64,000 nt of DNA from Pseudoroseomonas cervicalis (GTDB lineage Bacteria; Pseudomonadota; Alphaproteobacteria; Acetobacterales; Acetobacteraceae), in NCBI RefSeq assembly GCF_030818485.1, contig NZ_JAUTAJ010000004.1, forward strand, positions 3,318,501-3,382,500, written 5' to 3'. Each line of letters begins with the position of its first letter. Position 1 is the first letter of the stretch. Below the pieces are notes generated by a model. That model saw nothing but the letters and a program-made list of their open reading frames with translations, had not been told where the DNA came from and did not search any database. The translations under genes and the position numbers were made by a program. Shown here piece by piece: positions 1 through 9,309 of the stretch.

Positions 1-363
1 GCCGAGCAGGCGGGCGAACCCGTGGCCGGCGCGCTGAACCTGATGGGGCGGGACACGCTCTATGGCCGCAATTGGGGCGCCACGGTGGAGGCGCCCTTCC
101 TGCATTTCGAGCTCTGCTACTACCAGGCCATCGACTTCGCCATCGCCCACGGGCTGCAGCGGGTGGAGGCGGGGGCGCAGGGGCAGCACAAGATCCAGCG
201 CGGCTACCTGCCCGTCGCCACCTATTCGGCGCATTGGATCGAGCATCGCGGGCTGCGCCGGGCGGTGGCGAATTTCCTGGCCGAGGAACGCCCCGCGATC
301 CTGGCGGGCATGGAGGAGCTGGCCGCCGCCTCCCCCTTCCGCGGGGAAGTGCCGGAAGGCTAG
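1..363 (+). CDS. FemAB-like GNAT acyltransferase (DUF482), 3' part
   Basis: The reading frame is open from the first base and ends at a TAG, so this is the last 120 residues of a longer gene. The tail reads FHFELCYYQAI, then RVEAGAQGQHKIQRGYLP, then TYSAHWI. This is the conserved C-terminal signature of the DUF482 (FemAB-like, GNAT-fold) family, often labelled peptidoglycan biosynthesis or recognition proteins. Members are presumed aminoacyl or acyl transferases acting in the cytoplasm; the substrate of this one is unknown. The N-terminal half and the true start lie outside the window. Family assignment is fairly secure; any specific reaction is not. Confidence 0.85.
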   Translation, partial: AEQAGEPVAGALNLMGRDTLYGRNWGATVEAPFLHFELCYYQAIDFAIAHGLQRVEAGAQGQHKIQRGYLPVATYSAHWIEHRGLRRAVANFLAEERPAILAGMEELAAASPFRGEVPEG

Positions 364-458
364 CGGCGCTTCCGCCGGCGCGGTCTTGCCCCCATGCGCG
401 CCGGGCTTCGGCGTGGCGGGGGCCGCGATCGGTCCCGGCGCTGTGTGCCGCCGCGCTC

Positions 459-1067
459 CTAGCGGCTCTGCAGCCGGTTGAAGTCGAAGGCCTTCATCAG
501 CTCGACCAGCGTCTCGGCCTTGTCGACGCCCTCGCTGGTCAGCTGCACCATGGTGTTGCCGCGCACCAGGGTCAGCTCCATCGTGTTGTCGCCGGGTTCC
601 TGCCGCAGCATGGCGTTGTCGGCGCCGATGCGCACGCGGCGGGTGTGCGGCGGCATGATGGTCGGGTTGCTGACGATGCTCGCCATGCCCTGCGCCACCG
701 GTGAATCGATCATCATCCGGGCGGTGATGCGCTTCTCGCCATCCGCCTGGGTGTATTCACGGGTGATGCCGATGCCGCCACCCATCAGCTGGGCCGCGAC
801 ATTGCCGCCGGCATCGTCCTGCGAATCCTCCAGCGTCCAGCCCTGGGGGGCGGCGGGGAAGAGGCGGGCATAATGCTCCTGCCGCTGCCGGGCGATGGCG
901 GCCAGCGCGAAGCCCAGCTCCTCGGCCGAGCGGCGCAGATCGCCCTGGCGGTACAGCTCCCGCGCGCGGTCGATCATCTCGGGCACCTCCTCGGCCCGCA
1001 GCGGCGTGGCGAGCGCCAGCCCGGCCAGCAGCAGGGTCAGGAAGCGGGTGGGGCGCGGCAGGGTCAC
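459..1067 (-). CDS. Secreted or periplasmic protein of unknown function
   Basis: I do not recognise a named family. A GTG start at 1067 is preferred over the longer frame because it puts a clean signal peptide at the N-terminus: two arginines, a Leu/Ala-rich core and a cleavage site near residue 25 (LRA|EE). The 33 extra upstream residues of the long frame are Pro/Arg rich and look like non-coding translation. The mature part of about 177 residues starts with an amphipathic helix (MIDRARELYRQGDLRRSAEEL). It then has a beta-rich segment with paired phrases on ionic residues (RRVRIGADNAML, TMELTLVRGNTMVQL). A short helix ends it. It is probably an exported soluble protein. Its neighbours give no functional hint. 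Confidence 0.7.
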   Translation of the reverse strand: MTLPRPTRFLTLLLAGLALATPLRAEEVPEMIDRARELYRQGDLRRSAEELGFALAAIARQRQEHYARLFPAAPQGWTLEDSQDDAGGNVAAQLMGGGIGITREYTQADGEKRITARMMIDSPVAQGMASIVSNPTIMPPHTRRVRIGADNAMLRQEPGDNTMELTLVRGNTMVQLTSEGVDKAETLVELMKAFDFNRLQSR

Positions 1068-1294
1068 GATGCTCGGTCTCTCAGGCTGCGTCGGTGGCGC
1101 ATTGAGAGCGCGAGCCGGGCGATGCGGCAAGGCGGGCACGGTCAAGATCGCGGCACCGCTCGGCACCGTGTGCGGGGCCCTGGGACGGCCCCGGAAAGGC
1201 GCCCGGCCAGGCCGCCGGAAGGCCCCTGGGAAGGCCGGCGCTTTCCTGCCAGTCTCCGCCGCCCTTTGCCGCCCGATCAGGATCCGCGCCCGCC

Positions 1295-2179
1295 ATGCTC
1301 ACCGCCTATGCCCAGCTCGCTTCCTCCATGGTGCTGGTGGGCGCCAATGTCGGGGTGGCCAAGCTGCTGGCGGGGGTGCTGCCGATCGCGCTGATCGCCG
1401 GGCTGCGCTGCCTGCTGGCCTGCCTGGTGCTGTGGCCGCTGGCCCGCGCGTTGGAGGGGCGGGCGCGCCCCTCCGCCGCCGCCCTGCGCAACCTGGCGGC
1501 GCAGGCGGCGCTGGGCACGCTGCTCTACAATGCCGCGCTGCTGACCGGGCTGCGCCACACCACGGCGCTGGAGGCCGGGCTGGTGCTGGCCACCCTGCCG
1601 GCGGTGATCGCGCTGGGCAGCGCGCTGTGGCTGCGCGAGCGGCTGGCGCCGCGGCAATGGGCCGCCGCCGCGCTGGCCGGCTTCGGCATGGCGGCGCTGA
1701 CCCTGGCGCAGCTGGGCCAGGGCGGCGAGGGCGGCAGCCTGCTGGGCAATGCGCTGGTCTTCGTCGCCGTCTGCGGCGAGGCCGCCTATGTGCTGCTGGC
1801 CAAGCGCCTGGCCGGGCGGGTGCCGGTGGTGACCGCCAGCTTCTGGATGCAGGCCTTCAGCACGCTGATGCTGCTGCCCTTCTGCCTGCCGGTGCTCGGC
1901 GCCGCCGCGGCGCTGGCCGAGCCCGCCACGGCCGGGCTGCTGGTGTTCCACAGCCTGACCGCCTCCGTGCTGTGCCTGCTGCTCTGGTATGCCGGCATGA
2001 AGCGGGCGCCGGCGGGGGTGGCCGGCATCTTCACCGCGCTGCTGCCGGCCAGCGCCGCGCTGGTGGCGGTGGCGCTTCTCGGGGAATCCTTTTCAGGGCT
2101 GCACGGGCTTGGATTGGGGCTGATGCTGGGGAGCATCGGGTTGGCGACCTGGCCGCGGCGGCGGGGAGGGGTGGCGTGA
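1295..2179 (+). CDS. EamA/DMT-family transporter
   Basis: This is an integral membrane protein of 294 residues with about ten hydrophobic segments arranged as two EamA repeats, the usual size for the drug/metabolite transporter superfamily. Typical family phrases are visible: GLRCLLACLVLWPLA after helix 2, GLRHTTALEAGLV in repeat 1 and GIFTALLPASAALVAV in repeat 2. Such proteins export small metabolites or amino acids; the substrate cannot be read from sequence. Its TGA stop overlaps the GTG start of the next gene (GTGA), so the two are translationally coupled, although their functions look unrelated. Confidence 0.9.
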   Translation: MLTAYAQLASSMVLVGANVGVAKLLAGVLPIALIAGLRCLLACLVLWPLARALEGRARPSAAALRNLAAQAALGTLLYNAALLTGLRHTTALEAGLVLATLPAVIALGSALWLRERLAPRQWAAAALAGFGMAALTLAQLGQGGEGGSLLGNALVFVAVCGEAAYVLLAKRLAGRVPVVTASFWMQAFSTLMLLPFCLPVLGAAAALAEPATAGLLVFHSLTASVLCLLLWYAGMKRAPAGVAGIFTALLPASAALVAVALLGESFSGLHGLGLGLMLGSIGLATWPRRRGGVA

Positions 2180-4188
2180 GCGGGTGGGTCAACACCGATG
2201 GCGCGACGCTGCTGCGCGACAGCGCCGCGGATTGGGCAGCGCGGCTGGCCGCCAAACAGGCGCGGCAATTGCGTGAGGTAACGCCGGAGCAGATCGCCTC
2301 CTGGGAAGTCTTTGTCAGCCTGTTGCAGGACGCGCTGCGGCGCATCCCCGGTGCGGAGCACTGGACCGTCTCGCTGGAATACGACCTGCTGCGGCTGGAG
2401 GCGCGCATCGACGCCGTGCTGCTCACCGGGCGCGGCATTCTGGTGGTGGAGTTCAAGCACCGCGCCACCAGCTATGAACGCCCTGATCGAAACCAGGTCG
2501 AGGATTACGCCCTCGACTTGCTCAATTTCCACGCGCTGAGCCACCGCCATCCCCTGGTGCCGATTCTGTTGGCTGAGTGCGCGCCAACAGCACAGAACCA
2601 AATGCCTCTGCTTTGGGATGGCGTGGCACCGAGTGTGCTGCAGACCAATGCCGCGAGCTTCGCTGCCTTGCTGGCGGAGGCCTCGGCGACTTTGCCAATG
2701 CCTGCCACGCCGCTGGATGGCGCGGCCTGGCTGCGCGGCGCCTACCGCCCCGTGCCCACGGTGATCGAGGCGGCGCAACGCCTCTTCGCGCGGCATGGGG
2801 TGGAGGAGATCGCTGCGGCCCGCGCCGATGTCGCCAATTTGCGCGCCACCACCGCGGCCATCCGCCGCGCCATTGCCGAGGCGCGGCGCCTGGGCGAGCG
2901 GCGCGTGGTGTTTGTCACGGGGGTTCCGGGCGCCGGCAAAACGCTGTGCGGGCTCAATCTGGTGTTTGGCCAGCAGGCGGAGGAGAGCGCCGCCTTTCTC
3001 ACCGGCAACACGCCGCTGGTCGCTGTGCTGCGCGGCGCGCTGGAGCGAGATGCCGTGGCCCGCCAGGGGCGCGCCCGCCGCCAGCCACGGCGGGAAGCGC
3101 GAACGCTGCTGCAGAACATGCATCGTTTCCTGGAACACCATGTTCGCCATCCTGAGGAAGCGCCGGCCGAAGCCGTGGTGGTGTTCGATGAGGCGCAGCG
3201 CGCCTGGGATGCCTCGCAGGCGCAGCGCGACACGCAGCGCCGCCGCTCCATCCTTTCCGATTCCGAGCCCGCCCATATTTTGGAGATCATGGCGAGGCGT
3301 CCCGGCTGGTCCGTGATCGTCGCGCTGATCGGCCAGGGGCAGGAGATCAACACCGGCGAGGCGGGGCTGGCCGAATGGGGCCGTGTGGTCGCGGCCAGCG
3401 AAGGTGTCTGGCAGGCGGTGGCGGCCCCCGCCGTGCTGGACACCACGGCCGAACCGGCGCAGCGGCTATGGCCCGAGCACCCCGCCTGGCTGCGCCTCGA
3501 CCCCGATCTGGCGCTGACCGTGCCGGTGCGCTCGGTGCGGCATGACCGGGGCGCGCTGTGGGTGGATGCGGTGCTGAATGACCGTCCGCAAGCGGCTGCA
3601 GCGATCGCCGCTGAAGGCGGCTTGCCCTTCGCTTTGGTGCGTGACCTTCCCAGTTTGCGGGCTGCGCTGCGCCGCCGTGCCCGCGGGCTGCGCCGGGCTG
3701 GGCTGGTCTGCTCGGCCAAGGCGAAGCGGCTGCGCGCCGAAGGGCTCGGCGCCCAGTTGCAAGGCGCCGATGAGGAGGTGGTGAATTGGTTTCTGTGTCG
3801 CTGGCCGGATGTCCGTGCCTCCGACGCGCTGGAGGTCTGCGCCACGGAATATTCCTGCCAGGGGTTGGAGCTGGATCTGGTCGGCCTGGCCTGGGGCGGT
3901 GACTTTATTCGTGTTGGCGATCGCTGGCAGGCGCGGCGCTTTTCCGGCCGGCGCTGGAATGTCGTGGGGCAGGCGGAGACACGCCGGCATATTCGCAACA
4001 CCTATCGTGTGCTGCTGACCCGCGCCCGCTATGAGACGCTGATCTTTGTGCCGCGCGGCGATGCGCAGGATGAAACCCGCCCCCCCGCCGAGGCCGAAGC
4101 GATCGCGGATTATCTGCTCGCCTGCGGTGTGCCGATGCTTGGAGATGAGGAAGAGGCCGGTCCCGACGAAGAAGCCCGTCTGCTCTAG
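2176..4188 (+). CDS. Nuclease-helicase fusion, DUF2075 (schlafen group 3-like) protein
   Basis: The protein has 670 residues from a GTG start that overlaps the preceding stop. The first 100 residues hold a PD-(D/E)xK-like nuclease core: RIDAVLL with D79, a hydrophobic strand, then VVEFKH with E92 and K94. A P-loop NTPase of the DUF2075 family follows: Walker A GVPGAGKT at 249-256 and Walker B VVVFDEAQ with D338 and E339. A C-terminal helicase half carries YSCQGLELDLVGLAWG and the phrase NTYRVLLTRAR, typical of UvrD/schlafen-type helicases. DUF2075 proteins are often found in mobile or phage-defence contexts; a defence role here is inference. Base composition dips inside the N-terminal half compared with its neighbours. 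A palindromic repeat lies just downstream. Confidence 0.85.
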   Translation: MSGWVNTDGATLLRDSAADWAARLAAKQARQLREVTPEQIASWEVFVSLLQDALRRIPGAEHWTVSLEYDLLRLEARIDAVLLTGRGILVVEFKHRATSYERPDRNQVEDYALDLLNFHALSHRHPLVPILLAECAPTAQNQMPLLWDGVAPSVLQTNAASFAALLAEASATLPMPATPLDGAAWLRGAYRPVPTVIEAAQRLFARHGVEEIAAARADVANLRATTAAIRRAIAEARRLGERRVVFVTGVPGAGKTLCGLNLVFGQQAEESAAFLTGNTPLVAVLRGALERDAVARQGRARRQPRREARTLLQNMHRFLEHHVRHPEEAPAEAVVVFDEAQRAWDASQAQRDTQRRRSILSDSEPAHILEIMARRPGWSVIVALIGQGQEINTGEAGLAEWGRVVAASEGVWQAVAAPAVLDTTAEPAQRLWPEHPAWLRLDPDLALTVPVRSVRHDRGALWVDAVLNDRPQAAAAIAAEGGLPFALVRDLPSLRAALRRRARGLRRAGLVCSAKAKRLRAEGLGAQLQGADEEVVNWFLCRWPDVRASDALEVCATEYSCQGLELDLVGLAWGGDFIRVGDRWQARRFSGRRWNVVGQAETRRHIRNTYRVLLTRARYETLIFVPRGDAQDETRPPAEAEAIADYLLACGVPMLGDEEEAGPDEEARLL

Positions 4189-4216
4189 ATCCCTCTCCAC
4201 CAAAGCCACGCCCCAG

Positions 4217-4266
4217 TTCTGCGCCCCGCCTCCCCACAGGACCGCGGCAGCCCGATAGAAAAAAAG
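4217..4266 (-). repeat. REP-like palindromic element (copy 1)
   Basis: On the minus strand this reads a T-run, then CGGGCTGCCGCGGTCC and GGAGGCGGGGCGC. It is the same half-element found at 6.1, 9.1, 11.1 and 28.2 kb. It fills most of the gap between the helicase stop and the ribosome-binding site of the next gene. Confidence 0.65.
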
Positions 4267-4324
4267 AACCTGCTTCCTTCTCTTGCGTTCCTCCTCCAAC
4301 GCACACAGCGAAGGAGCGCGCAGC

Positions 4325-6118
4325 ATGGCCAAGACGGTCGCCGATTTCGTCTGGGAGCGCCTCGGGCAATGGGGGGTGAAGCGGGTCTATGGTTATCCCG
4401 GCGATGGCATCAACGGGCTGATCGGCGCGCTCGACCGGGCGAAGGACCGCATACATTTCGTCCAGGCGCGGCATGAGGAGATGGCCGCCTTCATGGCGGT
4501 CGGCCATGCCAAATTCACCGGCGAGGTCGGGGTCTGTCTGGCCACCTCCGGCCCCGGCGCCATCCATCTGCTGAACGGGCTCTACGACGCCAAGGCCGAC
4601 CACATGCCGGTGCTGGCGCTGGTCGGGCAGCAGGCGCGCGCGGCGCTCGGCGGGCATTACCAGCAGGAGGTCGACCTGGCCGCCCTGTTCCGCGATGTCT
4701 GCGGCTTCGTGCAGCAGGCCAGCGTGCCGGAGCAGATCCGCCACCTGGTCGACCGCGCCATGCGCATCGCCATCGGCCAGCGCCAGGTCACCTGCATCAT
4801 CCTGCCGAACGACATCCAGGAACTGCCGGCGGTCGAGACCCCGCCGCACGCGCATGGCACCATCCACAGCGGCATCGGCTGGGAAGCGCCCAGGGTGGTG
4901 CCGGAGGCCGACACGCTGGCGCGCGCCGCCGCGGTGCTGAACGAGGGCAAGAAGGTCGCCCTGCTGGTCGGCGCCGGCGCGCTGCAGGCGACCGACGAGG
5001 TGCTGGCGGTGGCGGATGTGCTGGGCGCCGGCATCGCCAAGGCGCTGCTCGGCAAGGCGGCGGTGCCGGATGAGCTGCCCTTCGTTACCGGCTCGATCGG
5101 GCTGCTCGGCACCGAGCCTTCCTGGAAGATGATGCAGGGCTGCGACACGCTCTTCGTCATCGGCAGCGGCTTTCCCTATTCCGAATTCCTGCCGCCGGAA
5201 GGTGCGGCGCGCGGCGTGCAGATCGACCGCGACCCCTCCATGCTCAGCCTGCGCTACCCGATGGAGGTGAACCTCACCGGCGATTCGGCGGCGACGCTGC
5301 GCGCCTTGCTGCCGCTGCTGCGGCGCAAACCCGACACCGCCTGGCGCGACCGCATCGAGGGCTGGACCGCCGATTGGTGGACGCTGCTCGACAAGCGCGC
5401 GGCGCAGAAGGCGGAGCCCATCAACCCGCAGCTGGTGTTCCGCGAACTGTCGCGCCGCCTGCCGGAGCGCGCCATCATCGCCGGCGATTCCGGCTCCTCC
5501 ACCAATTGGTATGCGCGCGACGTGAAGCTGCGGCGGGGCATGATGGCCTCGCTCTCCGGCGGGCTGGCCAGCATGGGGGCGGGCATGCCCTATGCCATCG
5601 CCGCCAAATTCGCCCATCCCGACCGGCCGGTGGTGGCCATCGTCGGCGATGGCGCCATGCAGATGAACGGCATGGCGGAGCTGCTGACCGTCGCCCGCTA
5701 CTGGCAGGAATGGTCGAACCCGCAGCTGGTGGTGCTGGTGCTGAACAATCGCGACCTGAACCAGGTGACCTGGGAGCAGCGGGTGATGGGCGGCGACCCG
5801 AAATTCGAGGGCAGCCAGAGCCTGCCCGATTTCTCCTACGCCGCCTTCGCCGAGCTCGCCGGGCTGCGCGGCCTGGCGGTGGACGACCCGGACAAGGTGG
5901 GCGAGGCCTGGGACGCCGCCCTGGCGATGGACCGCCCCGTGGTGCTCGACATCCGCACCGACCCCAACGTGCCGCCGCTGCCGCCGCATGTGACCCTGCA
6001 GCAGGCCCGCGCCTTCATGGCCAGCCTGTGGGGCGAGCCGGAGCGCGGCTCCGTCCTGGCCAACACCGCCCGCCAGCTCGCCAGCCGTCTTCCTTTCGGG
6101 CTGCCGCCGTCAGGTTGA
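4325..6118 (+). CDS. Thiamine-diphosphate enzyme, pyruvate oxidase / acetolactate synthase-like
   Basis: The 597-residue protein starts at an ATG with AAGGAG 10 bases upstream. It has the three-domain plan of the POX/ALS family. The N-terminal half is closely similar to PoxB, with the catalytic Glu in RHEEMAAF (E51) and NGLYDAKADHMPVLALVG. The C-terminal ThDP-binding motif is GDGAMQMNGMAEL from G441 to the NN of VLVLNNRDLNQ. It probably decarboxylates pyruvate or another 2-oxo acid. I see no clear amphipathic C-terminal membrane helix like that of PoxB, so the electron acceptor is uncertain. The last ten residues (LPFGLPPSG) are encoded by the first copy of a palindromic repeat that begins at 6092. 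Confidence 0.85.
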   Translation: MAKTVADFVWERLGQWGVKRVYGYPGDGINGLIGALDRAKDRIHFVQARHEEMAAFMAVGHAKFTGEVGVCLATSGPGAIHLLNGLYDAKADHMPVLALVGQQARAALGGHYQQEVDLAALFRDVCGFVQQASVPEQIRHLVDRAMRIAIGQRQVTCIILPNDIQELPAVETPPHAHGTIHSGIGWEAPRVVPEADTLARAAAVLNEGKKVALLVGAGALQATDEVLAVADVLGAGIAKALLGKAAVPDELPFVTGSIGLLGTEPSWKMMQGCDTLFVIGSGFPYSEFLPPEGAARGVQIDRDPSMLSLRYPMEVNLTGDSAATLRALLPLLRRKPDTAWRDRIEGWTADWWTLLDKRAAQKAEPINPQLVFRELSRRLPERAIIAGDSGSSTNWYARDVKLRRGMMASLSGGLASMGAGMPYAIAAKFAHPDRPVVAIVGDGAMQMNGMAELLTVARYWQEWSNPQLVVLVLNNRDLNQVTWEQRVMGGDPKFEGSQSLPDFSYAAFAELAGLRGLAVDDPDKVGEAWDAALAMDRPVVLDIRTDPNVPPLPPHVTLQQARAFMASLWGEPERGSVLANTARQLASRLPFGLPPSG

Positions 6119-6175
6119 GACGCGGGACACTTTTCTTTCGGGCTGCCGCCATCCGGTTGAGAGGCGGGACGCTGC
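6092..6175 (+). repeat. Two tandem REP-like half-elements (copies 2 and 3)
   Basis: Two copies of a unit reading TTTCGGGCTGCCGCC, then GGTTGAGA, then GCGGGAC follow each other with a 42-base period. The first copy overlaps the end of the ThDP enzyme gene and supplies its TGA stop (inside GGTTGAGA). The rest of the gap to ftsK (6176-6391) holds no gene that I can support. Confidence 0.75.
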
Positions 6176-6391
6176 ACTCGACGGCAGCTGCAGCTTGGGG
6201 GTGTGGCAGGGGCGATTCGGCCCGCGCCCTCCGCCCCCGCCAGCGCAGCGAGGCGTCGCACTGTCACATCGCGGCCACGGCGCGGGGCGGAGAGGGGGCT
6301 GGGCCGGTGTTTCTCCAGCCCTTTCCTTTCATTCCAATTATTTGCCGTGCTAGCCTCAGCCACCCGCTCAGCAACAGAGTGACCGAGGCCG

Positions 6392-9088
6392 ATGCCGCGC
6401 GCTTATGCCGACCGAAATTCCAGCCCCGCCCCCAATTCCGGCGGGCGTCTTGCCGAGGGCGCGCGCCGCTTCGCCTCCCCGGCGATGAAGGCCGCCCTGG
6501 CCCGCCGCGGCGCCGAGCTGGCGGGGCTGGTGCTGGGGCTGGTCGGGCTGGCGCTGCTGGTCGCGCTGGTCAGCTACAATCCGGACGATCCCTCCTTCTC
6601 CAAGGCGACCAACGCCCTGCCCACCAACCTGGCCGGGCCGGTCGGCGCCGTGGTGGCCGATCTGCTGCTGCAGGGCTTCGGCTGGGCGGCGCTGCTGCCG
6701 GTCGGAGTCGCGCTGGGCTGGGCCTGGCGGCTGGCGACGCAGAAGGGGCTGGCCCCCTTCCCCTGGCGGCTGGCCGCCGTGGTGGTGGCGCTGCCCATGC
6801 TCGCCGCCGCCCTCGACTTGGCGCCGCTGCCCGCGGCCTCGGACAATCTGGCCGGGGCGGGCGGTGCCGCCGGCGGCATGCTGGCCGGCTGGATTACCGG
6901 CGGCGTCGCCGGGCTGCTCGGCCCGCTGGGCGGGCTCGGCGCCCAGGTCGGCATCGTGGCGCTGGCCGGCTCGCTCTCCTTCGCCGCCCTCGGCGTGCCG
7001 CTGCTGGCCTGGCGCCAGGCGGGCCGCGCCGCCGGCCATGCCGCGCGCGGCAGCGTCGGGCTGACCGCCAGGCTGGTCCGCCGCAGCGTCGCCGAGCCCG
7101 AGCCGCCCGCCCACTACGCCGCCGCCTGGCGCGAGCAGGAGCGGGACGCGGCGCAGGAGGATGGCCCCAGCATCGGCACCCGCCTGGCCGCGCCCTTCCG
7201 CGCCGTGGGGGGTGCGGTGGGCGGGCTGTTCGCGCGCCGGGCCGAGGCGCCCTCGCCGCAGCTGGCCGCCATGCTGCGCGCCGCCGATGTCGCCGCCGCC
7301 GAGGCCGACCACATGCCGCCGCGCCCCGCCGGCGCGCCCCGCATCCGCCAGGCGCCGCAACTGCCGCCCCCCGGTGCCCGCCGGGCGCCGAGCTTCAGCG
7401 GCCGCCCCGGCCCCGCCGCCGCGCCCGCCCCTTCCCCCGCGCCCTGGGATGAGCCCGAGGAGCAGGAGGAGGAGCTGGAGGAGATGGCCGCGCCGCGCCG
7501 GGCCGAGCCCGAGCCGCCGCGCCGCGCCGAGCGCGCCGCGCCCCCCCCGCGCCGCGCCGCGCCGCCGCCGCCCGAGCCCAGCCAGTTCGAGCTGCCGCCG
7601 CTGGAACTGCTGACCCCGCCGCCGGCCCGCCGCGCCACCGGCCCGACCGAGGAGGCGCTGCAGAACAATGCCCGCCTGCTGGAATCGGTGCTGGAGGATT
7701 ACGGCGTGCGCGGCCGCATCGTCGAGATCCGCCCCGGCCCGGTGGTCACGCTCTATGAGCTGGAACCTGCGCCCGGCACCAAATCCGCCCGCGTCATCGG
7801 GCTTGCCGACGACATCGCCCGCAGCATGTCGGTCATGGCGGTGCGCATCGCGACGGTGCCGGGCCGCAACGTCATCGGCATCGAGCTGCCCAACGCCAAG
7901 CGCGAGACGGTCTATTTCAGCGAGCTGCTGATCACCGACGATTGGAGCCGCCAGAGCGGCAAGCTGCCGCTGGTGCTGGGCAAAGATATCGGCGGCGCGC
8001 CGGTCATCGCCGACCTCGCCCGCATGCCGCATCTGCTGATCGCCGGCACCACCGGCTCGGGCAAGTCGGTCGGCATCAACACCATGATCCTGTCGCTGCT
8101 CTACCGCTTCACGCCGGATGAGTGCCGCTTCATCATGATCGACCCGAAGATGCTGGAGCTGTCGGTCTATGACCGCATCCCGCATCTGCTGGCCCCCGTC
8201 GTCACCGAGCCGCCCAAGGCGATCGGCGCGCTGAAATGGACGGTGCGCGAGATGGAGCGCCGCTACCGCGCCATGTCGCAGCTCGGCGTCCGCAACATCG
8301 GCGGCTACAACGAGAAGGTGCAGGCGGCCCTCGCCCGCGGCGAGGTGCTGACGCGCCGCGTGCAGACCGGCTTCGACCCCGACACCGGCAAGCCGGTCTT
8401 CGAGGACCAGCCCCTGGCCCTCGCCCCCCTGCCGATGATCGTCGTGGTCATCGACGAGATGGCCGACCTGATGCTGGTCGCCGGCAAGGAGATCGAGGCC
8501 GCGGTGCAGCGCCTGGCGCAGATGGCGCGCGCCGCCGGCATCCACGTCATCATGGCGACGCAGCGCCCCTCGGTCGACGTCATCACCGGCACCATCAAGG
8601 CGAACTTCCCGACGCGCATCTCCTTCCAGGTGACGTCGAAGATCGACAGCCGCACCATCCTGGGCGAAATGGGCGCCGAGCAGCTGCTGGGCCAGGGCGA
8701 CATGCTGCACATGGCCGGCGGCGGCCGCGTCAGCCGCGTGCACGGCCCCTTCGTCTCCGACCAGGAGGTGGAGCGCGTCGTCGAATGGCTGCGCGAGCAG
8801 GGCGAGCCCGCCTATATCGAGGAAGTCACCGAGAGCGACGAGGAAGGCGGCGACAACGGCATGTCCGGCATCGCCGGCGCCTCGGATGGCGAGAAGGGCC
8901 TGTTCGACCAGGCCGTCGCCCTGGTGACGCGCGAGGGCAAGGCCTCGACCTCCTTCATCCAGCGCCACCTCTCGATCGGCTACAACCGCGCCGCCAAGCT
9001 GATCGAGCAGATGGAGAAGGAAGGCGTGGTCGGCCCCGCCAACCATGTCGGCAAGCGCGAAGTTTTGGCCCGCCGCACCGACGATTAG
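6392..9088 (+). CDS. ftsK: DNA translocase FtsK
   Basis: The protein has 898 residues. The N-terminal quarter (about 35-210) holds four hydrophobic helices that anchor the protein at the septum. A Pro/Ala/Arg-rich linker follows to about residue 420. The RecA-like motor has Walker A GTTGSGKS at 552-559 and Walker [12 protein letters not shown] with D688 and E689, followed by [12 protein letters not shown]. The C-terminal winged helix (gamma domain, [26 protein letters not shown]) reads KOPS polarity in known FtsK proteins. The family moves chromosome termini and activates XerCD recombination during division. Length and order match full-length alphaproteobacterial FtsK. The gene stands alone. 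A palindromic element starts one base after its stop. Confidence 0.97.
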   Translation: MPRAYADRNSSPAPNSGGRLAEGARRFASPAMKAALARRGAELAGLVLGLVGLALLVALVSYNPDDPSFSKATNALPTNLAGPVGAVVADLLLQGFGWAALLPVGVALGWAWRLATQKGLAPFPWRLAAVVVALPMLAAALDLAPLPAASDNLAGAGGAAGGMLAGWITGGVAGLLGPLGGLGAQVGIVALAGSLSFAALGVPLLAWRQAGRAAGHAARGSVGLTARLVRRSVAEPEPPAHYAAAWREQERDAAQEDGPSIGTRLAAPFRAVGGAVGGLFARRAEAPSPQLAAMLRAADVAAAEADHMPPRPAGAPRIRQAPQLPPPGARRAPSFSGRPGPAAAPAPSPAPWDEPEEQEEELEEMAAPRRAEPEPPRRAERAAPPPRRAAPPPPEPSQFELPPLELLTPPPARRATGPTEEALQNNARLLESVLEDYGVRGRIVEIRPGPVVTLYELEPAPGTKSARVIGLADDIARSMSVMAVRIATVPGRNVIGIELPNAKRETVYFSELLITDDWSRQSGKLPLVLGKDIGGAPVIADLARMPHLLIAGTTGSGKSVGINTMILSLLYRFTPDECRFIMIDPKMLELSVYDRIPHLLAPVVTEPPKAIGALKWTVREMERRYRAMSQLGVRNIGGYNEKVQAALARGEVLTRRVQTGFDPDTGKPVFEDQPLALAPLPMIVVVIDEMADLMLVAGKEIEAAVQRLAQMARAAGIHVIMATQRPSVDVITGTIKANFPTRISFQVTSKIDSRTILGEMGAEQLLGQGDMLHMAGGGRVSRVHGPFVSDQEVERVVEWLREQGEPAYIEEVTESDEEGGDNGMSGIAGASDGEKGLFDQAVALVTREGKASTSFIQRHLSIGYNRAAKLIEQMEKEGVVGPANHVGKREVLARRTDD

Positions 9089-9200
9089 TTTGTCGGGCTG
9101 CCGCGGCCTTCTGGCGAAGCGGGACGCGACACTGGGTCGAAGCGCAGGCTTCCCGGTGTCGCGATCCCGTCTCGGCCCTGACCGGCAGCTGACAAAAAAA
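9089..9200. repeat. Long palindromic REP/MITE-like element (copy 4)
   Basis: This is an imperfect palindrome of about 112 bases. The left end TTTGTCGGGCTGCCG pairs with the right end CGGCAGCTGACAAA. An inner arm CGGGACGCGACACTGGG pairs with CCCGGTGTCGCGATCCCG. Transcribed from either side it would fold into one long hairpin. It sits directly behind the ftsK stop and ends in a run of A, so it could terminate sitD transcription coming from the other strand. Confidence 0.8.
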
Positions 9201-9309
9201 TCTCAGGCTGCGGCCGGCCCGTTGAAAGGCGAGGTGCAGCCCTGGGCCGGAGCCCCGGGCTACAGTGCAGCGACCCCGTTTCGGCCCTGACCGGCAGCGG
9301 ACCGAAAAG
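9201..9309. repeat. Palindromic element (copy 5), overlapping the 3' end of sitD
   Basis: This element abuts copy 4. Its left end TCAGGCTGCGGCCGG and right end GGCCCTGACCGGCAG are diverged versions of the family ends, with GGTGCAGCCC and GTGCAGCGACCCCG inside. Bases 9260-9309 are translated as the last 16 or so residues of SitD. Confidence 0.65.

Noticed and set aside
895..2175. Long N-terminal extension of the nuclease-helicase frame across the EamA gene
   Set aside because: The extension reads as Ala/Gly/Arg-rich noise, while the EamA frame in the same region encodes ten clean membrane helices. The GTG at 2176 gives the coupled start.
6176..6391. Possible small gene between the ThDP enzyme and ftsK
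   Set aside because: No frame has both a start with a ribosome-binding site and plausible composition; only repeat copies at its left edge are supported.
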